Below are positions 1 through 9,385 of a DNA stretch of 64,000 bases, in pieces. Below the pieces are notes generated by a model. It was not told the DNA's origin, did not search any database, and worked only from the letters and a program-made list of their open reading frames with translations. The stretch covers positions 1,116,001-1,180,000 of the forward strand of contig CAWIRC010000001.1 of NCBI GenBank assembly GCA_963838495.1. The letters are read 5' to 3'. This stretch comes from JBEKIK01 sp963838495 (GTDB lineage Bacteria; Planctomycetota; Planctomycetia; Pirellulales; Thermoguttaceae). Both the position numbers and the translations under genes were made by a program. Each line of letters begins with the position of its first letter. The stretch's first letter is position 1.

Positions 1-1365
1 CACGATGCTGGTGAGCATGGCCTTGGCGTCGCCGAAGAGCATTAGCGTGTTGTCGGCGTAGAACAGTTCGTTTTCGATGCCGGCGAAGCCGGGGTTCATG
101 CTCCGCTTGATGACGAACACGGTTTTGGCCTTGTCGGCGTCGATGATCGGCATGCCGTAGATGGGGCTGGACTTGTCGTGCCGAGAGGCGGGATTCACCA
201 CGTCGTTGGCGCCGATGACCAGGGCCACGTCGGTTTCGGGCAGGTCGGGATTGATCTGTTCCATTTCGATCAGCTTGTCGTAGGGGATTTCGGCCTCGGC
301 CAGAAGCACGTTCATGTGTCCGGGCATGCGCCCGGCGACCGGGTGCACGGCGAATTTGACGTCGACGCCTTCGCGGGTCAGGGCGTCGTAAAGTTCGCGC
401 ACGCGGTGTTGGGCCTGGGCCACGGCCAGGCCGTAACCGGGGATGACGACCACCGAGCGGGCGGCCTTCATGATCTGGGCGGCGTCCTCGGCAGTCGCGC
501 TCTTGACGGTGCGCTCTTGGACCGCGCCAGAGGCGGCTTGCACCTGGCCGAAGGCCCCGAACAGGACGTTGGCAAACGAGCGGTTCATGGCCTTGCACAT
601 GATGATCGAGAGTATCAGACCGGAAGAGCCGTCCAGTGCCCCGGCGGCAATAAGCAGCTTGTTGTTCAGTACAAAACCCATGGCCACGGCCGATAGCCCG
701 GCATAGGAATTCAAAAGCGCGATTACGGTGGGCATGTCCGCGCCGCCGATGGGGATGATCAGAAGCACGCCGAAGGCCAGCGAGATCAGAATAATGAGCG
801 GGAACAGGAACCAGAGATGTGGAAAGATCACCAATAAAGCGCCGGCCAGAATTGCCACGCCCAGGAGCGAGAGATTAATGGCGTTTTGGCCTTTGTAGGT
901 AATGGGCCGCGTGGGGATTATTTCCATGAGCTTGCCGGCGGCCATCAAGCTGCCGGTAAAAGTGAGGAAGCCAAGGATGACCTCGGCCACCAATGCGCCG
1001 GTGGCAAACGGGGTGAGCGGGTGGGTATCGGTGTTCAAAAACAGATAGTATTCAGATGCGCCGACCAGTCCGGCGGCCAGACCGCCGAAGGCGTGGGAAA
1101 GCGCGGTTCGCTGGGGCACGGCCGTCAGCGGCACCATGGCCAAAGGCACGCCCACAATGCAGCCTAAGACAAAGGCCACGGCGATCCAGGAGTAGCTATT
1201 AATTTCAGGCAGAAGCAGAGTGCCGCCGATAGCGGCCAGCATGGCGACAACGCCCGCAATTACGCCGCGCCTGGCGGTGGAAGGGTGGTTCATCCACATC
1301 AGCGAAAGGATGAAGAGGATCGCGGAGAACAGGTAAATCGGTTGTATGATTACGTCCATATTCAT
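1..1365 (-). CDS. pntB: NAD(P) transhydrogenase subunit beta (partial, C-terminus beyond window)
   Basis: Proton-translocating transhydrogenase beta subunit, an inner-membrane protein that carries part of the proton channel and the NADP(H)-binding domain III. Reading the minus strand from the ATG at 1365 gives an uninterrupted frame to the window edge. It starts MNMDVIIQPIYLFSAILF, continues through a run of hydrophobic segments, then a soluble domain containing VVIPGYGLAVAQAQH and a later GANDVVNPASR stretch, both typical of PntB domain III. The ATG overlaps the pntA2 stop by 4 bp (ATGA), so the two are translationally coupled. The extreme C-terminus is missing because the window begins here. 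An in-frame second ATG lies at 1359. Confidence 0.93.
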   Translation of the reverse strand, partial: MNMDVIIQPIYLFSAILFILSLMWMNHPSTARRGVIAGVVAMLAAIGGTLLLPEINSYSWIAVAFVLGCIVGVPLAMVPLTAVPQRTALSHAFGGLAAGLVGASEYYLFLNTDTHPLTPFATGALVAEVILGFLTFTGSLMAAGKLMEIIPTRPITYKGQNAINLSLLGVAILAGALLVIFPHLWFLFPLIILISLAFGVLLIIPIGGADMPTVIALLNSYAGLSAVAMGFVLNNKLLIAAGALDGSSGLILSIIMCKAMNRSFANVLFGAFGQVQAASGAVQERTVKSATAEDAAQIMKAARSVVVIPGYGLAVAQAQHRVRELYDALTREGVDVKFAVHPVAGRMPGHMNVLLAEAEIPYDKLIEMEQINPDLPETDVALVIGANDVVNPASRHDKSSPIYGMPIIDADKAKTVFVIKRSMNPGFAGIENELFYADNTLMLFGDAKAMLTSIV

Positions 1366-1721
1366 GATTTGCCGGGCTCCCGCTTCTTGAACATCTTGAG
1401 CATCCGATCGGTGAGCAGAAAGCCGCTGACGATGTTGGTCATCGAGGCGAACACGGCCACCGCGCCGAGGAAGGTGGTAAAACCGGTTTCCCGCGTGCCG
1501 GCCAGCACGATCGAGCCGACCACGGCGATGGCCGAGATGGCGTTCGTGAGCGACATGAGCGGCGTGTGCAGGAGCGCGATACGTTGCGGATGACCAGCAG
1601 CCCGGTGAACGTGGCGAGTATGAAAACGTATAAGAGCGTCAAAAAGTCGGCTTTTGGCAGGCCTTCGGCGGCGGAGCCAGGCGGCGCGGCAGCCAGGAGC
1701 GCTGAATAGATCGTGCGACAT
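1362..1721 (-). CDS. pntA2: NAD(P) transhydrogenase alpha subunit, membrane part (PntAB type), frameshifted
   Basis: Small membrane subunit of the split alpha chain. The 3' half reads LLHTPLMSLTNAISAIAVV, diagnostic of this family, and ends FKKREPGKS. The segment before it, LLYVFILATFTG...VIRNVSR, is also family sequence but lies in another frame. A one-base deletion near 1579 (CGC-TCC, expected CGCCTCC) joins them. The upstream part of that second frame (SALLAAAPPGSAAEGLPKA) has no in-frame ATG close to the pntA1 stop, so either a second indel or a non-ATG start is needed; 1721 is the nearest ATG, in the outer frame. It lies between pntA1 (8 bp gap) and pntB (4 bp overlap). Sequencing error is more likely than inactivation, because the rest of the operon is intact. 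Confidence 0.8.
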   Translation of the reverse strand: MSHDLFSAPGCRAAWLRRRRPAKSRLFDALIRFHTRHVHRAAGHPQRIALLHTPLMSLTNAISAIAVVGSIVLAGTRETGFTTFLGAVAVFASMTNIVSGFLLTDRMLKMFKKREPGKS

Positions 1722-1729
1722 GGGTCGAT

Positions 1730-2875
1730 TTATCCTAGTAATTGTTGCACCCGCGGGTTTACAACTTTGCCGTCGCGGGTGATCAGGGTTTCGCGGGTGA
1801 TTTCGTCGGCCAGGTTCAAGGCAATTTTGCCGTCCGCGGCCAAATATGTAAGAAAATTGCAGATGTTTTTGGAGTACATTAAACTTGCGTCGGTGGGCAC
1901 CTCGGAGGGCAAATTCAAGGGGGCAAGGATGGTTACACCGTGGGCGACAATGGTTTGACCGGCCTGGGACAATTCGCAGTTGCCGCCGCGCTCGGCGGCA
2001 AGATCAACGATGACCGAGCCTGGGGCCATGCCTGCCACGGCATCGGCGGTGATCAAGAGCGGGGATTTTTTGCCGGGAACGGCGGCGGTGGTGATTACGG
2101 CGTCGGATTGGGCCACGACGCGGGCCATCAGTTCGCGCTGTTTGCGGTAGAAGGCCTCGTCCATTTGCTGGGCGTAACCGCCTTTTTCCTCGGCCTGCGA
2201 GGTTTCCAGGTCCATCTCGATGAATTTGCCGCCCAGGCTCTGGATCTGCTCCTTGACGGCGGGGCGAACGTCGTAGGCCGAGACCACCGCGCCTAAGCGC
2301 TTGGCGGTGGCGATGGCTTGCAGGCCGGCCACGCCGGCGCCGATGACAAACACCTTGGCCGGGGTGATTGTGCCGGCGGCGGTCATGAGCATGGGAAACA
2401 TCTTGGACAGCGTTGCGGCGGCGAGCAAAACCGCCTTGTAGCCTGCCACCGTGGCCTGGGAGGAAAGCACGTCCATGTTTTGCGCCCGGGTGATTCTGGG
2501 CAGCAATTCCAGAGCGAAGAGGGAAACGCCCCGGGCCGCGATTTCGACCGCCGCCTGGGGATTGCCCAGCGGATCGGCCATGCCGATTACGAATTGATCC
2601 GGGCGATAGCGGTGAAGATCGTCCTTGCCGGCAAGGGGATTGGCCCCGGCGGCTCGAACTTGGAGGATCACATCGGCGGCAAAGAGTTCATCGCGTGAGG
2701 CGACGATTTTTGCTCCTTTTTCCTGGTATTGTTGGTTGGAATAGCCGGCCGCCGCGCCGGCGTCGGATTGAATCCAAACCTCAAAGCCCGCCTTGACCAG
2801 GCCAGGCACCGAGGCCGGAATCAATGCAACGCGTCGTTCGCCGGGAAAGGTTTCCAGGGCAACTGCTGCTTTCAT
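1730..2875 (-). CDS. pntA1: NAD(P) transhydrogenase subunit alpha, NAD-binding part (PntAA type)
   Basis: Domain I of the transhydrogenase, which binds NAD(H) on the cytoplasmic side and passes hydride to the PntB domain III. At 381 aa it matches the split alpha subunit, not the ~510 aa fused E. coli form. The N-terminus (AVALETFPGERRVALIPASV) is the AlaDH/PNT N-domain. A Rossmann glycine motif, VIGAGVAGLQAIATAKRLGA, sits near residue 177, followed by RPAVKEQIQSLGGKFIE. The C-terminus (NICNFLTYLA) is also typical. It is the first gene of the pntA1-A2-B operon and is divergent from rplM across 250 bp. Confidence 0.95.
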   Translation of the reverse strand: MKAAVALETFPGERRVALIPASVPGLVKAGFEVWIQSDAGAAAGYSNQQYQEKGAKIVASRDELFAADVILQVRAAGANPLAGKDDLHRYRPDQFVIGMADPLGNPQAAVEIAARGVSLFALELLPRITRAQNMDVLSSQATVAGYKAVLLAAATLSKMFPMLMTAAGTITPAKVFVIGAGVAGLQAIATAKRLGAVVSAYDVRPAVKEQIQSLGGKFIEMDLETSQAEEKGGYAQQMDEAFYRKQRELMARVVAQSDAVITTAAVPGKKSPLLITADAVAGMAPGSVIVDLAAERGGNCELSQAGQTIVAHGVTILAPLNLPSEVPTDASLMYSKNICNFLTYLAADGKIALNLADEITRETLITRDGKVVNPRVQQLLG

Positions 2876-3064
2876 GATGGATTTTTTACTATTTATGGGG
2901 GGCAGATATTTTTTTACAATGACACCGGGCGACCCATGTCAGGTTCGCCAATAAACATAATAAAACCAGCTATTATGCCCAATTTATAATTTTCCGAAAC
3001 CCCCCACACAGCGGCATTCACAAAATATGCAATAAATTCTTTCCGTTCCAAAAAGATCCGAGCC

Positions 3065-3093
3065 TTGTCAGCAGGCGGATAATAGATTAAATT
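3065..3093 (+). promoter_or_regulatory. candidate promoter for rplM-rpsI
   Basis: TTGTCA is followed after 17 bp by TAAATT, ending 32 bp before the rplM ATG. The match to sigma-70 boxes is moderate. The 2876-3125 region is the shared divergent space with pntA1; a TATAAT also occurs near 2986, and A/T content is clearly higher than in the flanking genes. The choice between these boxes cannot be settled by eye. Confidence 0.3.
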
Positions 3094-3125
3094 GTGGGTT
3101 TTCATCGTGGAAACGAGCGTAAAAA

Positions 3126-3568
3126 ATGACAATGACCAAAACATATATGGCCCGGCCCGGCGAGATCGAGGCCAAGTGGTGGGTGGTTGACGCGACTGAC
3201 AAAGTTGTGGGCCGCCTGGCCAGCGATATAGCCGTGATCTTGATGGGCAAGCATCGCCCCACGTATACGCCGCACGTGGACACCGGCGATTTTGTGATCG
3301 TGACCAACGTGGAAAAGGTGGCTTTTACCGGCAAGAAGTGGCATCAGAAGCAGTATGCCTGGTACACGGGGCATCCCGGCCAGCACGTGGTTAAGGCATC
3401 CTGCGCAGAGAGCAACGGCCGGAATTGATCCTGCGCGAGGCCGTTCGCCGCATGTTGCCCAAGAACAAATTGGCTTTCAAGATGTTGGACAAGCTGAAAC
3501 TTTATGCCGGCAGCGAGCATCCGCACCAGGCGCAGCAGCCCGAACCCATTGAATTGGGGAACAAGTAA
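3126..3568 (+). CDS. rplM: 50S ribosomal protein L13 (uL13), one frameshift
   Basis: Large-subunit assembly protein. The first frame gives WWVVDATDKVVGRLASDIA and GKHRPTYTPHVDTGDFVIV, then loses identity after TGHPGQHVVKA. The family C-terminus (RPELILREAVRRMLPKNKLA, then YAGSEHPHQAQQP and PIELGNK) continues in another frame to the TAA at 3566-3568. A single indel near 3395 restores a ~147 aa protein, the normal L13 length. An essential gene broken this way points to a base-calling error. It is the first gene of the universal rplM-rpsI pair, with a structured repeat in the spacer. A second in-frame ATG lies at 3132. No strong Shine-Dalgarno is seen. Confidence 0.9.
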
Positions 3569-3587
3569 CGAACATATTTTACTTGCT

Positions 3588-3676
3588 TTGTTGGGGCAGC
3601 AGTTTAACTGCTGCCCCAACAACCTAACAAAGAAATACAGTTGAGAAGCATCGGGTAAATACACCCGGGGGTTGAG
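3588..3676. repeat. palindromic repeat, copy 1 (between rplM and rpsI)
   Basis: TTGTTGGGGCAGCAGTT and its exact reverse complement flank a single T at 3588-3622, giving a 17-bp perfect stem. A second, weaker stem (CGGGT...ACCCG, near 3652-3668) ends in GGGGGTTGAGTGG. The same two-part arrangement recurs at 55505 and, decayed, at 38222; hairpin 1 alone is at 47559. It lies inside an operon, so it is transcribed. Confidence 0.85.
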
Positions 3677-3711
3677 TGGAAATTTTATAATTAGTTTTGC
3701 AAAGGAAATTC

Positions 3712-4110
3712 ATGGCAGTTAAGACCTCCGATTATCTGGGCACCGGCAGGCGTAAAACGTCGGTTGCGCGAGTCCGTCTTCGCCCGGGGACCGGCAACGT
3801 AACAATCAACGGGCGGGGCTTGGAAGACTATTTCCACAATCTCAAGCAGCGCAACGCGGTGCTCGCCCCGCTGGAGCAAACCGGCAAGCGCAGCGAGGTG
3901 GACGTAAAGGTCCGCGTCGAAGGCGGCGGGATCAACGGCCAGGCCGACGCCTGCAAGCTGGGGATTGCCAGGGCCCTGAAAAAGATCAACGAGACGTTTA
4001 CGCCCGGACTGCGCGACACCGGGATGTTGACCCGCGACGCCCGCATGAAAGAACGCAAAAAATACGGCCTGCGCGGGGCCCGGCGCGGCACGCAGTTCTC
4101 CAAGCGTTAA
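3712..4110 (+). CDS. rpsI: 30S ribosomal protein S9 (uS9)
   Basis: Small-subunit protein whose C-terminal tail reaches the P-site tRNA. The sequence has the S9 hallmarks: YLGTGRRKTSVARVRLRPG, VTINGRGLEDYF, GGGINGQADACKLGIARAL and the basic tail KKYGLRGARRGTQFSKR ending in the invariant KR. The ATG at 3712 is preferred over an upstream TTG because AAAGGA lies 7-8 bp before it. The length (132 aa) is normal. It is the second gene of the rplM-rpsI operon, 143 bp downstream of rplM with the hairpin repeat in between. Confidence 0.97.
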   Translation: MAVKTSDYLGTGRRKTSVARVRLRPGTGNVTINGRGLEDYFHNLKQRNAVLAPLEQTGKRSEVDVKVRVEGGGINGQADACKLGIARALKKINETFTPGLRDTGMLTRDARMKERKKYGLRGARRGTQFSKR

Positions 4111-4178
4111 ACTTTATTGGAAAAGGCGCGGGGAACTCTTTATGCGAAAGGTTCTGGCGCCTTTTTCGGAACATATCC

Positions 4179-5486
4179 ATGCCGCGTCGAAACCTGTTAT
4201 TTCTGCTGGCGGTTTGCATTTTCGCATTGGTCTGCTATCAAAGAACCGAGACCAATCAATACGGGCAGCTTTTATCCGAGTCGCTGAACCTTATCCAGCG
4301 GATTTCCTTGGAAAAGGTGCCGCCGGAGGAATTGTTCGAGGGGGCCATGGAGGGCATGATCGAGAGGCTGAATTCCAGCGGCTTGGACGAAAATTCTTCT
4401 TACATTCCGCCCAAGACCTTGCCCGGGTTCAAGGAGATGATCGACCAGCAATTCGGCGGCGTGGGAATAGAGGTGGCGATCGACTCCAAGACGCGTCAAA
4501 TAACGGTGGTCAGCCCATTGCCCGGCTCGCCGGCCTATGCGGCAGGCGTTCTGGCCGGCGATAAAATTTTGCGCATCGACGAGCGTAGCACGCAAGGCAT
4601 GTCGATAAGCGACGCGGCAAGCCTGCTGCGGGGCAAACCCGGCGATCCCGTCACTATCACAGTCCTGCACCAGGGCCAGGAAAAACCGACGGAGATAAAG
4701 ATCGTGCGGGCGGTCATCCAAGGCGAAACGGTACTGGGCGATACGCGAAACGCCGACGGCTCGTGGAATTACTTTCTCCCCGGCCAGGACCGCATAGGCT
4801 ACCTGCGGATCACGAGTTTTGGCGAGGAAACGGCGGCGGAGGTTCGCCGCGCGGTCGAGTGGCTTGTAAATCATGAGGCGCGGGGATTGATCCTCGATTT
4901 GCGCGACAATCCGGGCGGGTTATTGCCGGCCGCCATAGGAGTTTGCGATTTGTTCATTCCATCCGGAGTGATTGTTTCCACGCGGGGCCGCGACGGCGGC
5001 AAATTGGACACCTGGCAGGCAACCGGCAAAGGTCCGTTCACGAAACTTCCCCTTGTCGTGCTGGTGAATCAATACAGCGCCAGCGCCAGCGAGATCGTGG
5101 CCGCCTGCATGCAAGATCATCATCGCGCGGCGATCGTCGGCCAGCGGACTTATGGGAAGGGAACGGTGCAAAAAGTGATCGAATTGGACGATCGCTGGGG
5201 CGCTTTGAAACTTACCACCGCCAGTTACTGGCGGCCCAGCAACAAGAACATCCACCGGCGTCGCGACGCCGGGGAAAACGAAGATTGGGGCGTGCGCCCC
5301 GACTCCGGCTGCGAAGTGCGCGTGGAGGGCGACGATCTGACCCGGCTGCTATTGTGGCGCATGAGACGCGACATCTCCAAAGCGGCCGAGACGGCAGGCA
5401 ACACCAAGGGCGAGGAAAAAATCGCGAACCGGCAATTGGCCAAGGCCGTGGAGTGCCTGCGCAAGGAAATGCAGAATGCAGAATGA
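4179..5486 (+). CDS. S41 family C-terminal processing peptidase with PDZ domain
   Basis: Membrane-anchored, periplasm-facing serine protease of the CtpA/Prc type. The 435 aa contain an N-terminal membrane anchor (residues 5-20), a PDZ domain (about 85-180; FGGVGIEVAIDS, SPAYAAGVLAGDKIL) and the S41 core with ILDLRDNPGGLL. The catalytic Ser/Lys dyad is visible as the SASASE motif (Ser302) and Lys327 of TYGKGTVQK, 25 residues apart as in characterised CtpA. The C-terminal region is charged (RMRRDISKAAETAGNTKG...). It lies 68 bp after rpsI in the same direction and could be co-transcribed. The ATG at 4179 is the most plausible start because it leaves the positively charged MPRRN before the hydrophobic anchor. 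Confidence 0.92.
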   Translation: MPRRNLLFLLAVCIFALVCYQRTETNQYGQLLSESLNLIQRISLEKVPPEELFEGAMEGMIERLNSSGLDENSSYIPPKTLPGFKEMIDQQFGGVGIEVAIDSKTRQITVVSPLPGSPAYAAGVLAGDKILRIDERSTQGMSISDAASLLRGKPGDPVTITVLHQGQEKPTEIKIVRAVIQGETVLGDTRNADGSWNYFLPGQDRIGYLRITSFGEETAAEVRRAVEWLVNHEARGLILDLRDNPGGLLPAAIGVCDLFIPSGVIVSTRGRDGGKLDTWQATGKGPFTKLPLVVLVNQYSASASEIVAACMQDHHRAAIVGQRTYGKGTVQKVIELDDRWGALKLTTASYWRPSNKNIHRRRDAGENEDWGVRPDSGCEVRVEGDDLTRLLLWRMRRDISKAAETAGNTKGEEKIANRQLAKAVECLRKEMQNAE

Positions 5487-5539
5487 AGAATGCAGAAGTG
5501 GTCTAGTAGGCCTGATTTCCTCTAGTTTTTTACCCTTAA

Positions 5540-6145
5540 TCAGTGCGTCATGGCGAGCTGCACCAGTTCGGCGACGGATCGAGCGCCCATTTTTTTCATT
5601 AAACGTGCGCGGCGGTCCTCGACGGTACGGTTACTGAGGCTGAGTTCGGCGGCGATTTCCTTGTTGGGTTTTCCTTCCAGTATCAAATTCAGCACTGCCC
5701 GTTCACCTTCGGAGAGCAGCTCCAGCCGTTCTTCCACGCGTTGTCGTCTTGCGCGTCGGCGGCGGCTGTGCGCGTCGAGTTCCAGCGCCTTGCGGATGCT
5801 GTCCCAGAGTTCTTGTTCGTGGAAGGGTTTTTCCAGGAAGTTGACCGCGCCCGCCTGCATGGCGCTTACGGCCATTTGCACGTTGCCGTGGCCGGTAATG
5901 AACACGATGGGCAGATCGATCTTGTCCTGGATCAATTTTCGCTGCAATTCCAGGCCGTTGAGCACCGGCATGGCCACGTCCAGCACGAGGCAGCCTGGGC
6001 AAGGGGGCTGGTAGGCGGCCAGAAAATCGGCAGCGGACGCATAGGCCCTTACCTTGGGAAACACCACCTCGACCAAGGCAGTCAACGACCGCAGCACGGC
6101 CGGATCATCGTCTACGATAAAAACGGTGGGATCCTGGGAAGTCAT
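5540..6145 (-). CDS. FixJ-like response regulator (REC + LuxR-type HTH)
   Basis: DNA-binding output of a two-component system. Residues 1-120 form a receiver: the acidic VDDDP cluster, phospho-acceptor Asp56 (CLVLDVAMP), the ITGHGN switch region and the conserved Lys in FLEKPF. The last ~65 residues are a LuxR/FixJ helix-turn-helix (LSEGERAVLNLILEG, NKEIAAELSLSNRTVEDRR). Its start codon overlaps the stop of the upstream kinase by 4 bp (ATGA, 6142-6145), so the two are a cognate pair. FixJ/TodR-type regulators usually respond to respiratory or redox signals; the target here is unknown. Confidence 0.93.
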   Translation of the reverse strand: MTSQDPTVFIVDDDPAVLRSLTALVEVVFPKVRAYASAADFLAAYQPPCPGCLVLDVAMPVLNGLELQRKLIQDKIDLPIVFITGHGNVQMAVSAMQAGAVNFLEKPFHEQELWDSIRKALELDAHSRRRRARRQRVEERLELLSEGERAVLNLILEGKPNKEIAAELSLSNRTVEDRRARLMKKMGARSVAELVQLAMTH

Positions 6146-7944
6146 GATTTTGCATCCTCCGCGGCGACGGGCAAAGTAAAGCGGAACGTCATGCCCCTCG
6201 TGGCGTTTCTCACGGCGTCCAGGCGCCCGCCGTGCGCCTCGACGATGGAACGGCTGATTGAAAGCCCCAATCCCATGCCCGACTGTTTCGTGGTGTAAAA
6301 CGGCTCGAAAATATGATTTAGTTGCTCTGCCTCGATGCCTTTTCCGCTATCGGTCACCGATGCCTCCAACATTCCCTCGGCGTTTATTTTCGTGCGCAGG
6401 ATCACCAAGCGCGGCTCGGCAGATGAATCTCGCATCGCATCCAATGCGTTTTTCACTAGGTTGGTGATGACCTGTTCGATCTGGACTCGATCCACGTCGA
6501 TTTGCGGCAGATCGGCCGCCAAGGACGTTTGCAATTGAATGCGGTACGCTCGGGCTTCGATTTCCAAGAGGTGCAAGACATTGTCAACCAGATCGTTGAT
6601 ATTCTCTTGCGCGGCTCGAATCGGCGCGGCGGACAAAGTCCCTCAGGCGGCGGATTATCTGCCCCGCCCTGTCCGCTTGAAGGGCAATTTGTTCTACGGA
6701 CTCCAATAACGTGTCCCAGTTCTTGAGTTTTGATATGAGAATGCGATATCGGCAGGCCTGGGCGAAATTGGCGATGGCCGACAGGGGCTGGTTCAATTCG
6801 TGCGCAAGCCCGCTCACCATTTGGCTCATGGTGAACATGCGCGTTACATGGGCCAATTGATCCATGTGCTGGCGGGCTCTAACTTCCGCTTGCCTTTGCT
6901 CGGTTATGTCGCTGATTACCGCAACCATTCCGGTTATCTTGCCATTACTGTTGCGTTTGTAATTCCAATCGATTCTATGATCGAAAGACTGGCCTTGTTT
7001 TGTGGTAAAGCTGCGAAAAGCGGGGATTGGAATAGGCTGCTCCAAGAATTTTTTCTTTATTACTTCTTTGACCTCTGGAAAAAAGTGTTTTATGACATCC
7101 CACAGGTATTTTCCCATCAAGGTTCCCTCGGGATACCCGTGCATGTGATGATATACTGCATTGGCGAAAGTGATTTTTCCCTCAAGATCGTGTTCCACTA
7201 TGCCTTGGGGAATTGTTTCAACCAGGGTGCGAAACCTGTTGCGTTCTTCGCGCAGGGCCTGTTCGGCGGCGGTGCGATTGGCAATTTCTTTGCATAGTTC
7301 GAGGTTGGTGGATTTTAACGCGGCCGCACTCTGATCAAGACATTGTTCCAGATCGTCGCGAAGCTGTTCCAACATCATGCTGGCTCGCTTCGGTTCGGTG
7401 ATGTCTTCGTGACTGACCAGGATCCATGTTTTCCCATTGTAGTGAAAGCGGGAAATCCGCATCTGGAACCATCGCTTCTCGTTAGCGGAAGAACAAGAAT
7501 ATTCAAGATAAAATGAATCCTGCTTTCCCGCCATGACGCTTTCAATGCCCGCCGCGGCTTTCGGTCCATTTTCGCGGCAAAAACCCTGAGCCTTTAGACA
7601 TAGTTGCGGATAATTGCAACCTACGTCGAATTTCTTGACCAAAAATCCAATTTCTTTACAGTAATCAATCCAAGCCTGATTCCTTACGACGATTTTCCCT
7701 TTATCATCGAGAACGGCTACACGCGCGGGCAGCACTTGTACAACCTGTTGTAGAAATTCGTGCGAGACCGGTGATGCGGCGTTTGATTTCTTCGCCGCGG
7801 CCGGCTGTTTGCTTTTTTTTGCGCTGGCGGCCGTTCCGGCGGGGAATGCTTGCCCGAGTCGAGAAGCGAGGCAGATGAACGATCAATTGCTTTTCCTATA
7901 GACTCGGTTTCCAAGAGTTGGGGGCAGTTATGATTCGACATATC
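6142..7944 (-). CDS. PAS-domain sensor histidine kinase (FixL-like), two frameshifts
   Basis: Partner kinase of the FixJ-like regulator. In order: a PAS-like region starting ARVAVLDDKGKIVVRNQAW, a coiled linker, a second PAS (RFRTLVETIPQGIVEHDLEG, GYPEGTLMGKYLWDV) with its PAC segment, the H box GLAHELNQPLSAIANFAQA, then N box NLVKNALDAM, G1 VTDSGKGIEAEQL, F box FEPFYTTKQSGMGLGLSIS. The frame changes near 6625 (between DFVRR and IRAAQENIND). A second change at the A8 run (7812-7819 on the plus strand, T8) joins the N-terminal segment MDMSNHNCPQLLETESIG. The start at 7944 is inferred; without the A-run correction translation would begin at the GTG near 7735. No transmembrane segment is seen, so it is probably a soluble sensor. 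Confidence 0.85.
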
Positions 7945-8256
7945 CATCCCTGCTTTCCTGCAAAGCGAAAACACATCCTTCAGGTCGAATAAAACCCAAT
8001 TCCAGACAAAGCCGCATTTTATATAGGCATTACCAGGCAAATACCTTATTTACTGGCCGGGACGTGGAAAACCACGTTCAGGGATGAACTATCATATCAT
8101 AAGCGGGCAAATGAATAAAACACATAATAATAACAGATTATGCAGTGAAAAATGAGATAAAGCCCTTTCTTGCCTGATATTTCCCGTCCCCGATATACAA
8201 GCTATACTCGCAATCCGATGAAATGCACCCATCCCAGTAAATAGGATTTGCCAATC

Positions 8257-9231
8257 GTGTCTACGCTCAAGCGGATTTTGGTCACAGGCGGAGCTGGTTT
8301 TTTGGGCTCGCATCTTTGCGAACGCCTGATCGAACAAAAACACGATGTTATATGTCTGGATAATTTTTTCACGTCGCAAAAGTCGAACATCTCTCACCTA
8401 CTGCCGGAAGCCAACTTTGAATTGATCCGGCACGACATTACCTTGCCGATCTTTCTGGAAGTCGATGAAATTTATAATCTTGCCTGCCCCGCCGCCCCGG
8501 GACACTACCAGCATAATCCCATAAAAACCATGAAAACCTCGGTAATGGGATCGATTATCGTGTTGGGAATGGCAAAACGATGCGGGGCCAAGGTGCTGCA
8601 GGCCTCGACGAGCGAAGTCTACGGCGATCCAGAGGTCCATCCGCAGCCCGAGACATACCGCGGGTCGGTCAACACGCTCGGCCCGAGGGCGTGCTACGAC
8701 GAGGGAAAACGGGCGGCCGAGACGCTTTTCATGGATTATCACCGGCGAAACAAGGTAAACATCCGCCTGGCTCGAATATTCAATACTTACGGCCCGCGGA
8801 TGCATCCCTTCGATGGCAGGGTAATTTCCAATTTCATCCGCCAGGCCCTGTCGGGCAAAGATATCAGCATTTATGGCGATGGCAGCCAGACACGGTCGTT
8901 TTGCTATCGAGACGATCTTGTGGAAGGATTGATCCGAATGATGTCCGGGCCGGATGACTTCATTGGACCGGTCAATTTGGGCAATCCGGGGGAATTTACT
9001 ATCCGGGAATTGGCCCAAATCGTGTTGGAATTGACCGGCTCGCGCTCAAAACTGGTATTCATGCCGTTGCCTGCCGACGATCCCACCCAACGGCAGCCGG
9101 ACATTACTTTGGCCCGCAAACAATTGAATTGGGAACCCAAAGTGCCATTGCGCGAAGGCCTGATTAAGACGATCGAATGGTTCCGTTCGATAGATATCAG
9201 CTTATACCGCCCGCCAACGCCGAATTATTAA
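8257..9231 (+). CDS. uxs: UDP-glucuronate decarboxylase / NAD-dependent sugar epimerase
   Basis: Extended short-chain dehydrogenase that would convert UDP-glucuronate to UDP-xylose for cell-surface polysaccharide. Features: Rossmann motif ILVTGGAGFLGSHLCERL, DNFFTSQKSNI (NAD ribose), the active-site STSEVYGDPEVHPQ with the YDEGKR Tyr/Lys pair, ARIFNTYGPRMHPFDGRV and GSQTRSFCYRDDLVEGL, all characteristic of the UXS subgroup. Length ~324 aa is normal. The GTG at 8257 is chosen because AGGA lies 10 bp upstream; a TTG at 8248 is in frame but too close to that site. It stands alone, followed by repeat-rich DNA and an IS element. Confidence 0.88.
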   Translation: MSTLKRILVTGGAGFLGSHLCERLIEQKHDVICLDNFFTSQKSNISHLLPEANFELIRHDITLPIFLEVDEIYNLACPAAPGHYQHNPIKTMKTSVMGSIIVLGMAKRCGAKVLQASTSEVYGDPEVHPQPETYRGSVNTLGPRACYDEGKRAAETLFMDYHRRNKVNIRLARIFNTYGPRMHPFDGRVISNFIRQALSGKDISIYGDGSQTRSFCYRDDLVEGLIRMMSGPDDFIGPVNLGNPGEFTIRELAQIVLELTGSRSKLVFMPLPADDPTQRQPDITLARKQLNWEPKVPLREGLIKTIEWFRSIDISLYRPPTPNY

Positions 9232-9294
9232 GAACTCAAAGTGCAAACGGAAACTGCCTGGTTTCGTCGCAACCGCTGGATGTTTAAGAGGTTG

Positions 9295-9380
9295 GGAGCG
9301 GCTCTCAGCTATTAGCTTTCAGCCCTCAGCCGCCGAGTTAGAAAACGTTTTTTTCCGGCTGAAAGCTGATGGCTTACAGC
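9295..9380. repeat. word-repeat tract with AGCTTTCAGCC inverted repeat
   Basis: The tract carries AGCTTTCAGCC near 9315 and its reverse complement GGCTGAAAGCT near 9354, enclosing CCTCAGCCGCC and a T-run. It has further GCT/TCAGC words (CTCAGCTATTAGC, GCTGATGGCTTACAGCC). It could serve as the uxs terminator (the T-run follows a GAGTTAGAAAACG stretch), but its word-repeat character resembles other intergenic tracts in this window. The IS element is inserted at its right edge. Confidence 0.5.
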
Positions 9381-9385
9381 CAAGA